Shown: positions 9,125 through 16,455, counted from the first letter of the stretch. The stretch: DNA of 32,452 nucleotides from an uncultured Mycoplasmatota bacterium (GCA_948466735.1 CAOKBR010000010.1:1-32452), one strand, 5' to 3'. The notes: generated by a model not told the origin, from the letters alone. Numbers and translations: made by a program.

Positions 9125-9775
9125 ATGAAAGATACAATCAATCAGTATCATAAGCAGCATTATTCGAATTATGTTTTAGCAATTAAAGAGACAGTAATTA
9201 ATAATACCAATAGTTTAATAGAAGAAGATTTATTGTCTTTTTTCAATAAGCCGCCATTAGATTCTATGGATGTTATTAAAAATAAAATGCTAAGCTTAGC
9301 GAAAGAAAATGAAATTATTTTAGATTCAAATCAATTAGATCAATTTTTAATGGAATATCGTACACAAGCATTGGGGATTTTAAAAGAAGTGATCAAAGAA
9401 CGTTCAACGAGAGTATTAGCAACTTTTGATAAAAATAATGAAGAAGAAAAAGTGTATCGCTTATCTGTTAGTACTTTAGAAAGAATTACTAATCCGTTAA
9501 TAAAGCTTGTTGATACCTCTATAAGGTCATTGATCTTATCAATAGTAGATGAAAAAATTACCCAAATTATTGCTATGGAAAATATAGAAAAAGAAAAAAT
9601 TAAAAATTTCAAAATATCGGTAATTCAATATTTGAAATCAGTATATCTACCAAATTTAAAGACAGATATTAAACAAAAATTCTTAATTCGAGATTATATA
9701 TTAATTAATGTAATTAAGGAGCAAGGGAATCGTTATCTTTTTACAGAAAAGCATTCTAGAATATATCAAGTATAG
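9125..9775 (+). CDS. Unrecognised soluble, mostly helical protein
   Basis: I do not recognise this 216-residue protein. It lies between mfd and spoVT, which are adjacent in B. subtilis. It has no predicted signal peptide or membrane segment, no cysteine and no tryptophan, and is rich in Lys, Ile, Leu and Glu with long amphipathic stretches (for example about 60-110 and 125-180), suggesting an all-helical fold. I chose ATG 9125 because AAGAGAG lies at a suitable distance before it; earlier in-frame GTG (9116) and TTG (9119) codons fall in that ribosome site. It has its own promoter (9067-9095) and terminator (9779-9803), so it is probably a single-gene unit. No function can be assigned. Confidence 0.8.
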   Translation: MKDTINQYHKQHYSNYVLAIKETVINNTNSLIEEDLLSFFNKPPLDSMDVIKNKMLSLAKENEIILDSNQLDQFLMEYRTQALGILKEVIKERSTRVLATFDKNNEEEKVYRLSVSTLERITNPLIKLVDTSIRSLILSIVDEKITQIIAMENIEKEKIKNFKISVIQYLKSVYLPNLKTDIKQKFLIRDYILINVIKEQGNRYLFTEKHSRIYQV

Positions 9776-9778
9776 CGC

Positions 9779-9803
9779 AAGGAACCAAAGTGGTTCTTTT
9801 TTT
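9779..9803 (+). terminator. Rho-independent terminator
   Basis: GAACCA at 9782-9787 pairs with TGGTTC at 9791-9796 over a three-base loop, extendable outward by a G-T and two A-T pairs. Seven T follow at 9797-9803. It ends the transcript of the 216-residue gene before spoVT. Confidence 0.85.
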
Positions 9804-9878
9804 GATATGGGATAAATTACCAATGTAAAAGTGCGAATATACATATTATAATATTAGTAAATATTTCAAGTAAAACGT

Positions 9879-9907
9879 GTATAAGTTTTCATTATTAGGC
9901 AAAAATA
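9879..9907 (+). promoter_or_regulatory. Possible forespore (sigma-F-like) promoter for spoVT
   Basis: GTATA at 9879-9883 and GGCAAAAATA at 9898-9907 match the two halves of the B. subtilis sigma-F pattern (GYATA ... GGnnAnAnTA). The 14-base gap is shorter than the usual 15-16. A TATAAT at 9847-9852 upstream has no good -35. The call is tentative. Confidence 0.3.
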
Positions 9908-9935
9908 ATGTTAGATACGAAAGTGAGGAAAAATA

Positions 9936-10466
9936 ATGAAATCAACTGGTGTTGTAAGAAGAATAGATGAATTAGGTAGAATTGTTATTCCTAAAGAAAT
10001 AAGGCGTAATTTAAGAATTAAAGATGGCGAAGCGTTAGAAATCTTTGTCGATAGTGATTTAATCGGTTTGAAGAAGTTTTCTCCAATGAATGATTTAGAG
10101 TCTATTGCAAAGGCTTTAGTAGAAAGTGTATATATGTCTTCAAAAAGGGATATGATTATTACTGATCGTGATAAGATAATTGCTGCTTCTATCAATCTTA
10201 GAAAAAAATATTTAGGTTTAACGATTAGTTCTACAGTAGAGGATTTTCTTGATAATCGTCAGACTTTAGTAAAAAATGAGCCGTATGAAATTAGTTTGAC
10301 TGAAGGAAAAAGTGAATGTTGCCCTTTATTAATTAATCCTATTGTCGTTAATGGAGATTGTATAGGTTTAGTGATTACTTTAGCAATAGAAAAACCATTA
10401 GATGAATTTGATGAGAAAGTTGCTGAATTAATAACTCAATTTATTAGTAAAAATATTGAAGATTAA
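9936..10466 (+). CDS. spoVT: Stage V sporulation protein T (AbrB-family regulator)
   Basis: A 176-residue regulator, almost the length of B. subtilis SpoVT (178). The N-terminal 50 residues are a swapped-hairpin AbrB DNA-binding domain (MKSTGVVRRIDELGRIVIPKEIRRNLRI). The rest is a GAF-like sensor domain, which separates SpoVT from AbrB itself, which lacks it. SpoVT adjusts forespore (sigma-G-controlled) gene expression during spore maturation. Its place downstream of mfd agrees with B. subtilis. A GTGAGG ribosome site precedes the ATG. AbrB-family proteins favour AT-rich palindromic DNA, and such sites occur near spoVG and ftsH in this window, but a link is inference. Confidence 0.94.
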   Translation: MKSTGVVRRIDELGRIVIPKEIRRNLRIKDGEALEIFVDSDLIGLKKFSPMNDLESIAKALVESVYMSSKRDMIITDRDKIIAASINLRKKYLGLTISSTVEDFLDNRQTLVKNEPYEISLTEGKSECCPLLINPIVVNGDCIGLVITLAIEKPLDEFDEKVAELITQFISKNIED

Positions 10467-10484
10467 AAAATGATGTGCTATAAT
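10456..10484 (+). promoter_or_regulatory. Extended -10 promoter for metG
   Basis: TTGAAG at 10456-10461, a 17-base spacer, and TGC followed by the perfect -10 TATAAT at 10479-10484. The -35 overlaps the spoVT stop. Transcription would begin near 10491, about 88 bases before the metG ATG, and must pass the hairpin at 10542-10561. Confidence 0.7.
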
Positions 10485-10541
10485 GATATCGAACTTCAAG
10501 TAGATGGATATAGTGCTAAAATTTTTAATTATTTGTATTAT

Positions 10542-10561
10542 GTCCTATAAGGACTTTTTTT
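10542..10561 (+). terminator. Short hairpin terminator or attenuator ahead of metG
   Basis: GTCCT at 10542-10546 pairs with AGGAC at 10550-10554 over a three-base loop, followed by seven T at 10555-10561. It would end spoVT transcripts, but it also lies inside the leader made from the promoter at 10456-10484, with no room for another promoter before metG. No T-box or SAM-box motif is recognisable in the short leader. Confidence 0.6.
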
Positions 10562-10578
10562 ATTAAGGAGGATATTTT

Positions 10579-12102
10579 ATGAAAAAGTATTACATTACCA
10601 CTCCAATTTATTATCCTAGTGCTAGTTTTCATATCGGTCATTGCTATACTACAGTAAGTGCTGATGCGATTGCTAGATATAAACGATTAACTGGATATGA
10701 TGTTTATTTTCAAACAGGAACTGATGAACATGGCCAAAAAATTGAAAGAAAAGCAAATGAAGCCAATGTTAGTCCAAAAGAGTATGTAGATGAAATTGTT
10801 AGAGATACTAAAGATTTATGGGAAAAGTTAAATATTTCTTATAATCGTTTTTATCGTACAACCGAAGAAGATCATATAGAAATTGTCCAAAAAATTTTTT
10901 CTTATTTATATCAAAAGGGTGATATTTATAAAGGAGAGTATAAAGGGTTATATTGTACCCCGTGTGAAGCATTTTGGACGGTTACTCAATTAGTAGACGG
11001 AAAGTGTCCAGACTGCGGTAGAGAGGTAGAAGAAGTAAAAGAAGAAAGCTATTTTTTTCGTTTATCTAAATATCAAAAGCAGTTAGAAAACTATTTTGAA
11101 AAACATCCAAATTTTATTCAACCAGTTTCTAGAAAAAACGAAATGATTAATAACTTTTTAAAACCAGGATTAGAAGATTTGTGCGTATCAAGAACAACAT
11201 TTAATTGGGGAATTCCCGTTAAAGAAGACCCAAAACATGTAGTGTATGTATGGATTGATGCTTTAACTAACTATATTACATCCCTTGGATATATGAAAGA
11301 TCATGATGAAATGTTTCAAAAATATTGGCCAGCTGATTTGCATTTGGTAGGAAAAGAAATTATTAGATTTCATACGATTATTTGGCCATCAATTTTGATG
11401 GCATTAGATTTAGAATTACCTAAGCAAATTTTCGGACATGGTTGGTTAATGATTGATGGAAAAAAAATTAGTAAATCCCTTGGAAATTATAAAGACCCAA
11501 GAGAATACATTAACGATTATGGTGTTGATGCTGTTCGCTATATTATTTTAAGAGAAGTTCCTTTTGGAAATGATGGAAATTTTACTGTAGAGGGTATGAT
11601 TAATCGAATTAATGCTGATTTAGCCAATAATTTAGGAAATTTAGTCAATCGCACGTTAAGTATGTTAGATAAATATTTTGATGGCATAATTCAAAAACCA
11701 ACAAAGCAAGAAGAAGTGGATAACGATTTAATTCAAATGTCTTTATCATTACCTAGACAAGTAGAAGATAAGATGGAGCAATTAAAAATAAGTGAAGCGT
11801 TAACTGATATTTTTGACTTATTAAAAAGTGCTAATAAGTATATTGATGATACTATGCCTTGGGTATTAGCGAAAGATGATAGTAAAAAGGAAAGATTAGG
11901 AACAGTTTTATATAATTTGCTAGAAGTAATTCGTTTTGCTGCTGTGTTGTTGCAAGCATATTTACCTGATACTGCTGAAAAAATATTAAATCAGCTAAAT
12001 ACAAAAGAAAAGGATATTTCTACATTAACAAAATTTGGTGGATTAAAAGATCAGGTGAAAATTAACGAACATGTTCCATTATTTTTAAGAATTGAGAAAT
12101 AA
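10579..12102 (+). CDS. metG: Methionyl-tRNA synthetase
   Basis: A 507-residue class Ia synthetase that charges tRNA-Met. The HIGH motif is residues 18-21 (FHIGHCYT), the KMSKS loop is KISKS at about 296-300, and the knuckle carries four cysteines in CTPCEAFW and CPDCGREV (about 127-148), which would bind zinc. The catalytic core and anticodon-binding helical domain are complete. The protein ends there, without the C-terminal Trbp111-like tRNA-binding domain that makes the B. subtilis enzyme about 660 residues long. An AAGGAGG ribosome site precedes the ATG. tatD starts immediately after its stop codon. Confidence 0.97.
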   Translation: MKKYYITTPIYYPSASFHIGHCYTTVSADAIARYKRLTGYDVYFQTGTDEHGQKIERKANEANVSPKEYVDEIVRDTKDLWEKLNISYNRFYRTTEEDHIEIVQKIFSYLYQKGDIYKGEYKGLYCTPCEAFWTVTQLVDGKCPDCGREVEEVKEESYFFRLSKYQKQLENYFEKHPNFIQPVSRKNEMINNFLKPGLEDLCVSRTTFNWGIPVKEDPKHVVYVWIDALTNYITSLGYMKDHDEMFQKYWPADLHLVGKEIIRFHTIIWPSILMALDLELPKQIFGHGWLMIDGKKISKSLGNYKDPREYINDYGVDAVRYIILREVPFGNDGNFTVEGMINRINADLANNLGNLVNRTLSMLDKYFDGIIQKPTKQEEVDNDLIQMSLSLPRQVEDKMEQLKISEALTDIFDLLKSANKYIDDTMPWVLAKDDSKKERLGTVLYNLLEVIRFAAVLLQAYLPDTAEKILNQLNTKEKDISTLTKFGGLKDQVKINEHVPLFLRIEK

Positions 12103-12103
12103 T

Positions 12104-12865
12104 ATGTTATTAATTGATACGCATTGTCATATTGAACCATTGGAAAACAAAATTATAGATAAATTAAAAGAAGCAACGGAGCATCAAGTAGGAATTTTAA
12201 TCATTAGTTATTGTGAAATAGAGGAAATCAAAAAATATTTCTTGTTGAAAAAGAAAATAGATGGTATTTATTATACATTGGGATACCACCCTTCAGAAGC
12301 AAGTAAAATAAAAGAAGAGGATTTATCTTTTTTAAAAAAAATGTTATTTGAAAATCATGTAATTGGAATCGGTGAAATCGGATTGGATTATCATTACGGA
12401 AAAGAAAATAGAATGTTACAACTTGATTTATTTAAAAGACAACTTTCTATTGCAGAAAGCGAAAATTTACCAGTAATAATTCATTCAAGAGATGCTACAT
12501 TAGATACAATAAAAGCATTAAAGGAATATCGTGTTCGTGGAATTATCCATTGTTTTTCAGGTAGTTTAGAAACTGCAAGAGAATATATCAAAATGGGTTT
12601 TTATCTTGGCATAGGGGGAGTTGTTACTTTTTCAAATAGTAATTTAAAAGATGTGATAAAAGAAATTCCATTAACTTCTATTGTATTAGAAACAGATAGC
12701 CCTTATCTAGCACCAGTTCCATTTAGAGGTAGTGAAAATTCATCAAAAAATATTTTTGTTATTGCTAGTTATATTGCTAAGGTGAAAGAAGTGTCAAGTG
12801 AAGAAGTAGCACAAATAACTACAAATAATGTTTTGCAAATATTTGACCATAAGATAAAAATATGA
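12104..12865 (+). CDS. tatD: TatD family metal-dependent hydrolase/DNase
   Basis: A 253-residue TIM-barrel hydrolase of the TatD family, linked to 3'-5' exonuclease and DNA-quality roles. Metal ligands are visible in IDTHCHIE (H7, H9), GIGEIGLDYHYG, IIHSRDA, IIHCFSG and LETDSPYLAP. The ATG at 12104 begins directly after the metG TAA, so translation is coupled. An upstream in-frame TTG at 12092 would overlap metG and is unlikely. metS-tatD (yabD) is also the B. subtilis order, followed there by yabE; here a shorter 3D-domain protein follows. Confidence 0.94.
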   Translation: MLLIDTHCHIEPLENKIIDKLKEATEHQVGILIISYCEIEEIKKYFLLKKKIDGIYYTLGYHPSEASKIKEEDLSFLKKMLFENHVIGIGEIGLDYHYGKENRMLQLDLFKRQLSIAESENLPVIIHSRDATLDTIKALKEYRVRGIIHCFSGSLETAREYIKMGFYLGIGGVVTFSNSNLKDVIKEIPLTSIVLETDSPYLAPVPFRGSENSSKNIFVIASYIAKVKEVSSEEVAQITTNNVLQIFDHKIKI

Positions 12866-12871
12866 TACGAT
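12843..12871 (+). promoter_or_regulatory. Extended -10 promoter for the 3D-domain protein gene
   Basis: TTGACC at 12843-12848, a 17-base spacer, and TGA then TACGAT at 12866-12871. It lies across the tatD stop and about 25 bases before the start at 12895. Confidence 0.5.
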
Positions 12872-12894
12872 AAATTTGTTAATAAAGGTGAAGA

Positions 12895-13494
12895 ATGAAA
12901 AAATTAATAAAAAAAATCCTTGAATATTTTTCCTTTGTTTTGTGTATTGAATTGATGATCTTAATTGTCATTAGCGGAAATAAAAGATATTCAGTTACGA
13001 CAACAAATACAAATATAGTAAAATCAATTGAAGCAATTCATATTGTTAATAAATATGAATCTATTTTATCTGCTAAAGAAGATTCAATAGTAATTCCTGT
13101 TTACGAAAACTTCGATGAGTTAGTAGCTAACGGAGCAAATGGTCCTGTATCTTTTATTGGAACGATTACTGGTTATGGTCCTGATTGTGAAGGATGTGGA
13201 GGTAGAACTGGTTGTCCTCCTAGACAGGATGTGCGAAATGGAAATATTTATTATGATGACGATGAATATGGAACCATTAGAATTGTGGCTACGGATAAAA
13301 GAATTCCTTGTGGAAGTATTGTAAAAATTTCCAATTATCATTTTGCTGATGAGCCGATTATTGCGATTGCTCTTGATCGAGGAGGCGCAATTAAGAATAA
13401 AACTATGGATTTACTTTATAATTCAGAAGAAGAGACAATTCCAATTGGTAGACAGTGGGATATAAAATTTGACATTATACGTTGGGGATGGTAG
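12895..13494 (+). CDS. Secreted or membrane-anchored 3D-domain protein (YabE slot)
   Basis: A 199-residue protein with one N-terminal membrane or uncleaved signal helix (about residues 12-27) and a C-terminal 3D domain (about 105-199). The three conserved aspartates appear in IVATDKRIPCG, IALDRGG and KTMDLLYNSEEE. The 3D domain is a double-psi barrel resembling lytic transglycosylases of the MltA type, so a peptidoglycan-related role outside the membrane is likely. A cysteine-rich segment (CEGCGGRTGCPP, about 99-110) precedes it. The gene takes the place of yabE, but the DUF348 and G5 domains of YabE are missing. The AAAGGTG ribosome site is good. Catalytic activity is not proven from sequence. 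Confidence 0.85.
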   Translation: MKKLIKKILEYFSFVLCIELMILIVISGNKRYSVTTTNTNIVKSIEAIHIVNKYESILSAKEDSIVIPVYENFDELVANGANGPVSFIGTITGYGPDCEGCGGRTGCPPRQDVRNGNIYYDDDEYGTIRIVATDKRIPCGSIVKISNYHFADEPIIAIALDRGGAIKNKTMDLLYNSEEETIPIGRQWDIKFDIIRWGW

Positions 13495-13562
13495 TCTTCA
13501 ACTTTTTATTTACTATTGAGAGATAATTTTTTGCGATTATTAGAAAAAAATCCGTTTGTTTC

Positions 13563-13591
13563 TTGAATAAGAATTTCGAATATGTTAATAT
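13563..13591 (+). promoter_or_regulatory. Extended -10 promoter for the first TasA-like gene
   Basis: TTGAAT at 13563-13568, a 17-base spacer and TGT then TAATAT at 13586-13591. The same -10 form occurs before the second TasA-like gene. The block TATGTTAATATAT at 13581-13593 recurs exactly at 15206-15218 ahead of the signal peptidase gene. Confidence 0.6.
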
Positions 13592-13621
13592 ATTAATAGA
13601 ATATTGTAGGTGGAGGAAACT

Positions 13622-14290
13622 ATGGTAAGAGAAAATAATAGTAATGTCAGGAATTTGGTTATTTCTTTAGTTGGTATTTTTGTATTGATTGTTGTTGCAA
13701 TATGTACAAGTTATGCTGCATTTACGTTTAGTAAAACGGGAGATAAAGTAAATACGATTACCACTGGTTCAATAACATTTTCCTATAATGAAACAAGTAA
13801 TGGCATATCGATTGTAAATGCTCAACCAATGACTGATGCTGCTGGAAAAACTTTAATAGCTCAATCATCAGAAAATGGAATTAATCAAGGTTATTTTGAT
13901 TTTAATGTCAGTGGAACAATACGAGGAAATAAAACTATTTCTTATGAAGTTTATGGATTAATGGATAGTGCAAGTACACTTGAACCGCAATATGTAAAAG
14001 TATATCTTACAGACGGAGAGTTGACTGATGCTCCTTTAGCAGGATATGATGGTGCAGTAGTACCTGTTTATAATAGTTTACCTGTTGCAACTAGTGATAG
14101 TAATGGAAAAAGGTTATACTTGGGGACTTTTAATAATACTGATTCGGTAAAAAATTTTCGTTTAAGAATGTGGGTGGCAGATACTTATCAAGGTGATAAG
14201 CAAACAACTATTGATCCTGATACAGGAATCACTTCATCAGGAACAGTAAAAAAGAACTTTTCTATGACGGTAAATGTTAAAGGAGCTTGA
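13622..14290 (+). CDS. TasA/camelysin-like secreted protein 1 with SipW-type signal
   Basis: A 222-residue exported protein. A hydrophobic segment (residues 12-32) ends in TSYAAFTFSKTG, like signal peptides processed by SipW-type peptidases (the SYAYFT-type end), with likely cleavage after A32 or A33. The mature part is beta-rich and Thr/Ser/Gly-rich and shares with the next gene the stretches TTGSITFSYNETSNGI, QPMTDAAGKTL and FRLRMWVAD. By family it should be a TasA/camelysin-like surface or matrix subunit. GGAGG at 13612-13616 sets the start at ATG 13622; the in-frame GTG at 13610 lies in the ribosome site. No clear terminator follows, so some transcripts may run into the next gene. Confidence 0.82.
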   Translation: MVRENNSNVRNLVISLVGIFVLIVVAICTSYAAFTFSKTGDKVNTITTGSITFSYNETSNGISIVNAQPMTDAAGKTLIAQSSENGINQGYFDFNVSGTIRGNKTISYEVYGLMDSASTLEPQYVKVYLTDGELTDAPLAGYDGAVVPVYNSLPVATSDSNGKRLYLGTFNNTDSVKNFRLRMWVADTYQGDKQTTIDPDTGITSSGTVKKNFSMTVNVKGA

Positions 14291-14500
14291 TAAGAATATA
14301 CTTTTCTTTTATGGGAAGGCATTTTTCTTGACATTTTTTTACACTTTTAAAATTGTTTTCACTTTGTTTATTTTTACCATAGTGTTCGTTTTTTTAAATA
14401 TTTTTAAAAATTCGTAAAATATTTAGATAAAATAAAAAAACTTATTGCTTTTTTTTTCTAGCTTTGATAATATGGATATTGTAAAGGAGGTTAGAAACAT
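14291..14500. other. 210-base intergenic region upstream of TasA-like gene 2
   Basis: This is the longest gap inside the island. It has long T runs, an AT-only perfect inverted repeat (AAATATTTT at 14396-14404, AAAATATTT at 14416-14424) and a promoter at 14445-14473. Possible weak promoter elements occur upstream (TTGACA at 14328 without a well-spaced -10). I see no ORF of note, no strong terminator and no known riboswitch. Confidence 0.5.
14445..14473 (+). promoter_or_regulatory. Extended -10 promoter for the second TasA-like gene
   Basis: TTGCTT at 14445-14450, a 17-base spacer, and TGA then TAATAT at 14468-14473. It matches the promoter at 13563-13591 in spacing and -10 form. An AT inverted repeat lies 20 bases upstream of the -35. 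Confidence 0.6.
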
Positions 14501-15124
14501 ATGAATAACAATTCAAAACAAATTTTATTATCAGTTCTTGGTGTTGCCATTTTAGTTGTTGCAGTAGTAGGTGTATCATTTGCTGCTTTCACATTTAGTC
14601 AAGAAGGACAAGTTGAAAACTACATTCAAACTGGAACAATTACAATGACTTACACAGAAGGTTCAACAGGAATCACTTTAACAGAAGCACTACCTATGGC
14701 AGATGCTCAAGGTAAACTTTTATCAGGTGAAGGACAAAAATTTGATTTTTCAGTACAAGCAACATTATCATCTGCTACAACAATCAATTATGAAATCACA
14801 GCAATCAAACAAGCAATCACAGGTGAAGGAATTACTCAATTAAAAGATACAGATGTTAAATTGTACTTAGAAAAATCAGTAGGAGATACTGCTAATTATA
14901 CTCAAACAATGGCTCCTACTAACTTTACTCCAATTACTAGTGATAGCGCAACTGGTTCACCATCTGGTTCAATGGTTCTAGAAAGTGGATCATTTACTAC
15001 TCAAGGAACAACGATTCACAATTATCGTTTAAGAATGTGGATGGATCAAAATGCACAAGTTACTGGAACAACTCAAAAATATTCAGTAAAAGTAAATGTG
15101 TATGCTAAACAAGTAGTTGAATAG
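14501..15124 (+). CDS. TasA/camelysin-like secreted protein 2 (probable major subunit)
   Basis: A 207-residue exported protein paralogous to its upstream neighbour. The signal segment (residues 8-29) ends GVSFAAFTFSQEG, with likely SipW-type cleavage after A28 or A29. Conserved with the neighbour are TGTITMTYTEGSTGI, LPMADAQGKLL and YRLRMWMDQ near the C-terminus. The mature chain is Thr/Gln/Ser-rich with no cysteine, as in fibre-forming TasA-like proteins. The gene uses more AAC, ATC and TTC codons than its neighbours and has a strong AAAGGAGG ribosome site and its own promoter and terminator. This suggests high expression, possibly as the main building block. Function is inferred from family and context. 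Confidence 0.85.
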   Translation: MNNNSKQILLSVLGVAILVVAVVGVSFAAFTFSQEGQVENYIQTGTITMTYTEGSTGITLTEALPMADAQGKLLSGEGQKFDFSVQATLSSATTINYEITAIKQAITGEGITQLKDTDVKLYLEKSVGDTANYTQTMAPTNFTPITSDSATGSPSGSMVLESGSFTTQGTTIHNYRLRMWMDQNAQVTGTTQKYSVKVNVYAKQVVE

Positions 15125-15129
15125 GATTA

Positions 15130-15165
15130 AAAAAAGGACTTAAATGCAAGTTCTTTTTTCTTTTT
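15130..15165 (+). terminator. Strong Rho-independent terminator after TasA-like gene 2
   Basis: A 12-bp stem with one G-T pair: AAAAAAGGACTT at 15130-15141 pairs with AAGTTCTTTTTT at 15148-15159 around a six-base loop, followed by further T. It separates the two subunit genes from the signal peptidase unit. Confidence 0.9.
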
Positions 15166-15178
15166 ACCTAAAATTTTG

Positions 15179-15208
15179 TTGAAAAGATTCTCAATTTTAT
15201 GATATTAT
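15179..15208 (+). promoter_or_regulatory. Promoter for the signal peptidase unit
   Basis: TTGAAA at 15179-15184, an 18-base spacer, and TGA then TATTAT at 15203-15208. A second possible -10, TGT then TAATAT (15211-15216), lies within the 13-base block shared with 13581-13593 but lacks a good -35. Either would leave the ATG at 15217 too close to the start of transcription. Confidence 0.5.
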
Positions 15209-15243
15209 GTTAATATATGAGAATAATAAGACAGGTGAGTACA

Positions 15244-15903
15244 ATGAAGGTGGAAAAATGGAAGGATGAAAAGAAAAAAAGTTTTTTTAATCGAGAACTT
15301 TTTGAAAAAGTTAAGAAAACTTTGCATTTTATTACATCAATATTCATGTATGCAATTTTAGGAATTTTAGTAATTGCAGGAACAATGATGTTAATTTATT
15401 TCATTGATATTAAAATTAATGTAGCAAAAGGAACTTATACAGCGCCAATTTATGGGGCATACATTATCATCAGTGAAAGTATGGTTCCAACGATTCAAGT
15501 ACAAGACGCTATTGTAATAAAGAGAGTAGAAGGAGAAGACATTAAGGTAGGCGATATTATTACTTTTACTTCTACAGATACTAGATTTCCTGGAGTTACG
15601 ATTACCCATCGTGTTGTGGAAATAACAAAAGATGAAAAGGGAAAATATTTATTTAGAACTAAGGGTGATCATAATAATACGGCTGATTTTACTTTGATTG
15701 ATGAAGATCATGTCAATGGAAAAGTAGTATTAAAAATTCCTAAAATTGGATATATTCAATATTTTTTAACGCAATCATATGGATGGATTATAGCCGTTGT
15801 TATTCCTTGTTTGGGAATTGTAATTTATGATATTATGAAATTGTGTAAAGTAATTAAAAATAACATTAAACCAAAAAAGAAAATTGTATCAAAAAAAGGA
15901 TAA
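15244..15903 (+). CDS. sipW: SipW-type (ER-type) signal peptidase I
   Basis: A 219-residue membrane signal peptidase. A helix at about residues 30-54 precedes the catalytic domain, and a second helix lies near the C-terminus (about 180-200). The nucleophile is S79 in SESMVPTI. The usual bacterial catalytic lysine is replaced by H122 in ITHRVVEI, with D142/D148 in KGDHNNTAD, so this is the Ser-His-Asp class shared with SipW, archaea and eukaryotic ER enzymes. In B. subtilis, SipW cleaves TasA and TapA, matching the neighbours here. The ATG at 15244 follows AGGTGAG; an in-frame ATG at 15217 overlaps the promoter. It heads a four-gene unit. Confidence 0.93.
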   Translation: MKVEKWKDEKKKSFFNRELFEKVKKTLHFITSIFMYAILGILVIAGTMMLIYFIDIKINVAKGTYTAPIYGAYIIISESMVPTIQVQDAIVIKRVEGEDIKVGDIITFTSTDTRFPGVTITHRVVEITKDEKGKYLFRTKGDHNNTADFTLIDEDHVNGKVVLKIPKIGYIQYFLTQSYGWIIAVVIPCLGIVIYDIMKLCKVIKNNIKPKKKIVSKKG

Positions 15904-15915
15904 AGAGGTAAACAA

Positions 15916-16443
15916 ATGAAAAAATGGATATTTACTATAATAGGCGGTGTAGTGTTAATTGGTTTTGTCATTATTACTTCTATTGCTTGGTATCATTTCT
16001 TTGCTAAGGAAGAAGTCTTATTAACAAATTTTCAAGTATTTAGTAGCAATAGTACAGAATCAATAACGAATCAAGTTCCTATGAGTGACGATGTTGCAAT
16101 AAAGGATTTACCGCCGTATGAAGTAAAAATTAAAAATAATGGAACAGGTTCAGGTTCTTATAAAATGTGGTTAGAAGAATTAAATTCGTCTATGGTAGAT
16201 GATGGATGCAATGACAATCAATTATTAGATAAAAGTCAATTGCGATATCAAATTACATTAAATGGTGTTGAACTTGCAATAGGTGAGTTAAGTGAAAAGG
16301 AAAATAACATTTTAGATATTGAAAATTTAGCTCCAGGGGAAGAAAACGTTTATCAAATTCGAATTTGGGTTGCTGAAAGAAGTGAACAGTCGAATTGGTG
16401 GAATAAACATTTTCATTATAAAATTAGGGTTAATTCTATATAA
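15916..16443 (+). CDS. Divergent third member of the TasA-like island
   Basis: A 175-residue exported or anchored protein. A helix at residues 5-23 is followed by SIAWYHFFAKEE, a divergent form of the SYAAFTFS signal end seen in the two upstream proteins, so cleavage by the peptidase is less certain. It keeps the same two landmark motifs: VPMSDDVA (compare LPMADAQG) and YQIRIWVAE (compare YRLRMWMDQ). NNGTGSGSYKMWLEEL gives it an extra Ig-like strand pattern. One cysteine (DDGCNDN) is present. I infer a minor, tip or anchoring subunit, parallel to TapA, but no function is proven. An AAAGAGG ribosome site lies in the 12 bases after the peptidase stop. Confidence 0.7.
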   Translation: MKKWIFTIIGGVVLIGFVIITSIAWYHFFAKEEVLLTNFQVFSSNSTESITNQVPMSDDVAIKDLPPYEVKIKNNGTGSGSYKMWLEELNSSMVDDGCNDNQLLDKSQLRYQITLNGVELAIGELSEKENNILDIENLAPGEENVYQIRIWVAERSEQSNWWNKHFHYKIRVNSI

Positions 16444-16455
16444 GGAGAGAGAAAT

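Noticed and set aside
9847-9852. TATAAT upstream of spoVT as a vegetative promoter
   Set aside because: No acceptable -35 lies at 16-18 bases, and the word is common in this base composition.
10504-10566. A 20-codon frame with two Met codons across the metG leader hairpin, as a leader peptide
   Set aside because: There is no ribosome binding site before the ATG and no run of Met codons; chance is likely in such AT-rich DNA.
13120-13341. Overlapping frames on both strands within the 3D-domain gene
   Set aside because: The forward 3D-domain frame has clear motifs, ribosome site and promoter; the others are shadows without signals.
14328-14353. TTGACA with TAAAAT as an extra promoter in the gap before TasA-like gene 2
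   Set aside because: The spacer is only 14 bases; the promoter at 14445-14473 is much better placed.
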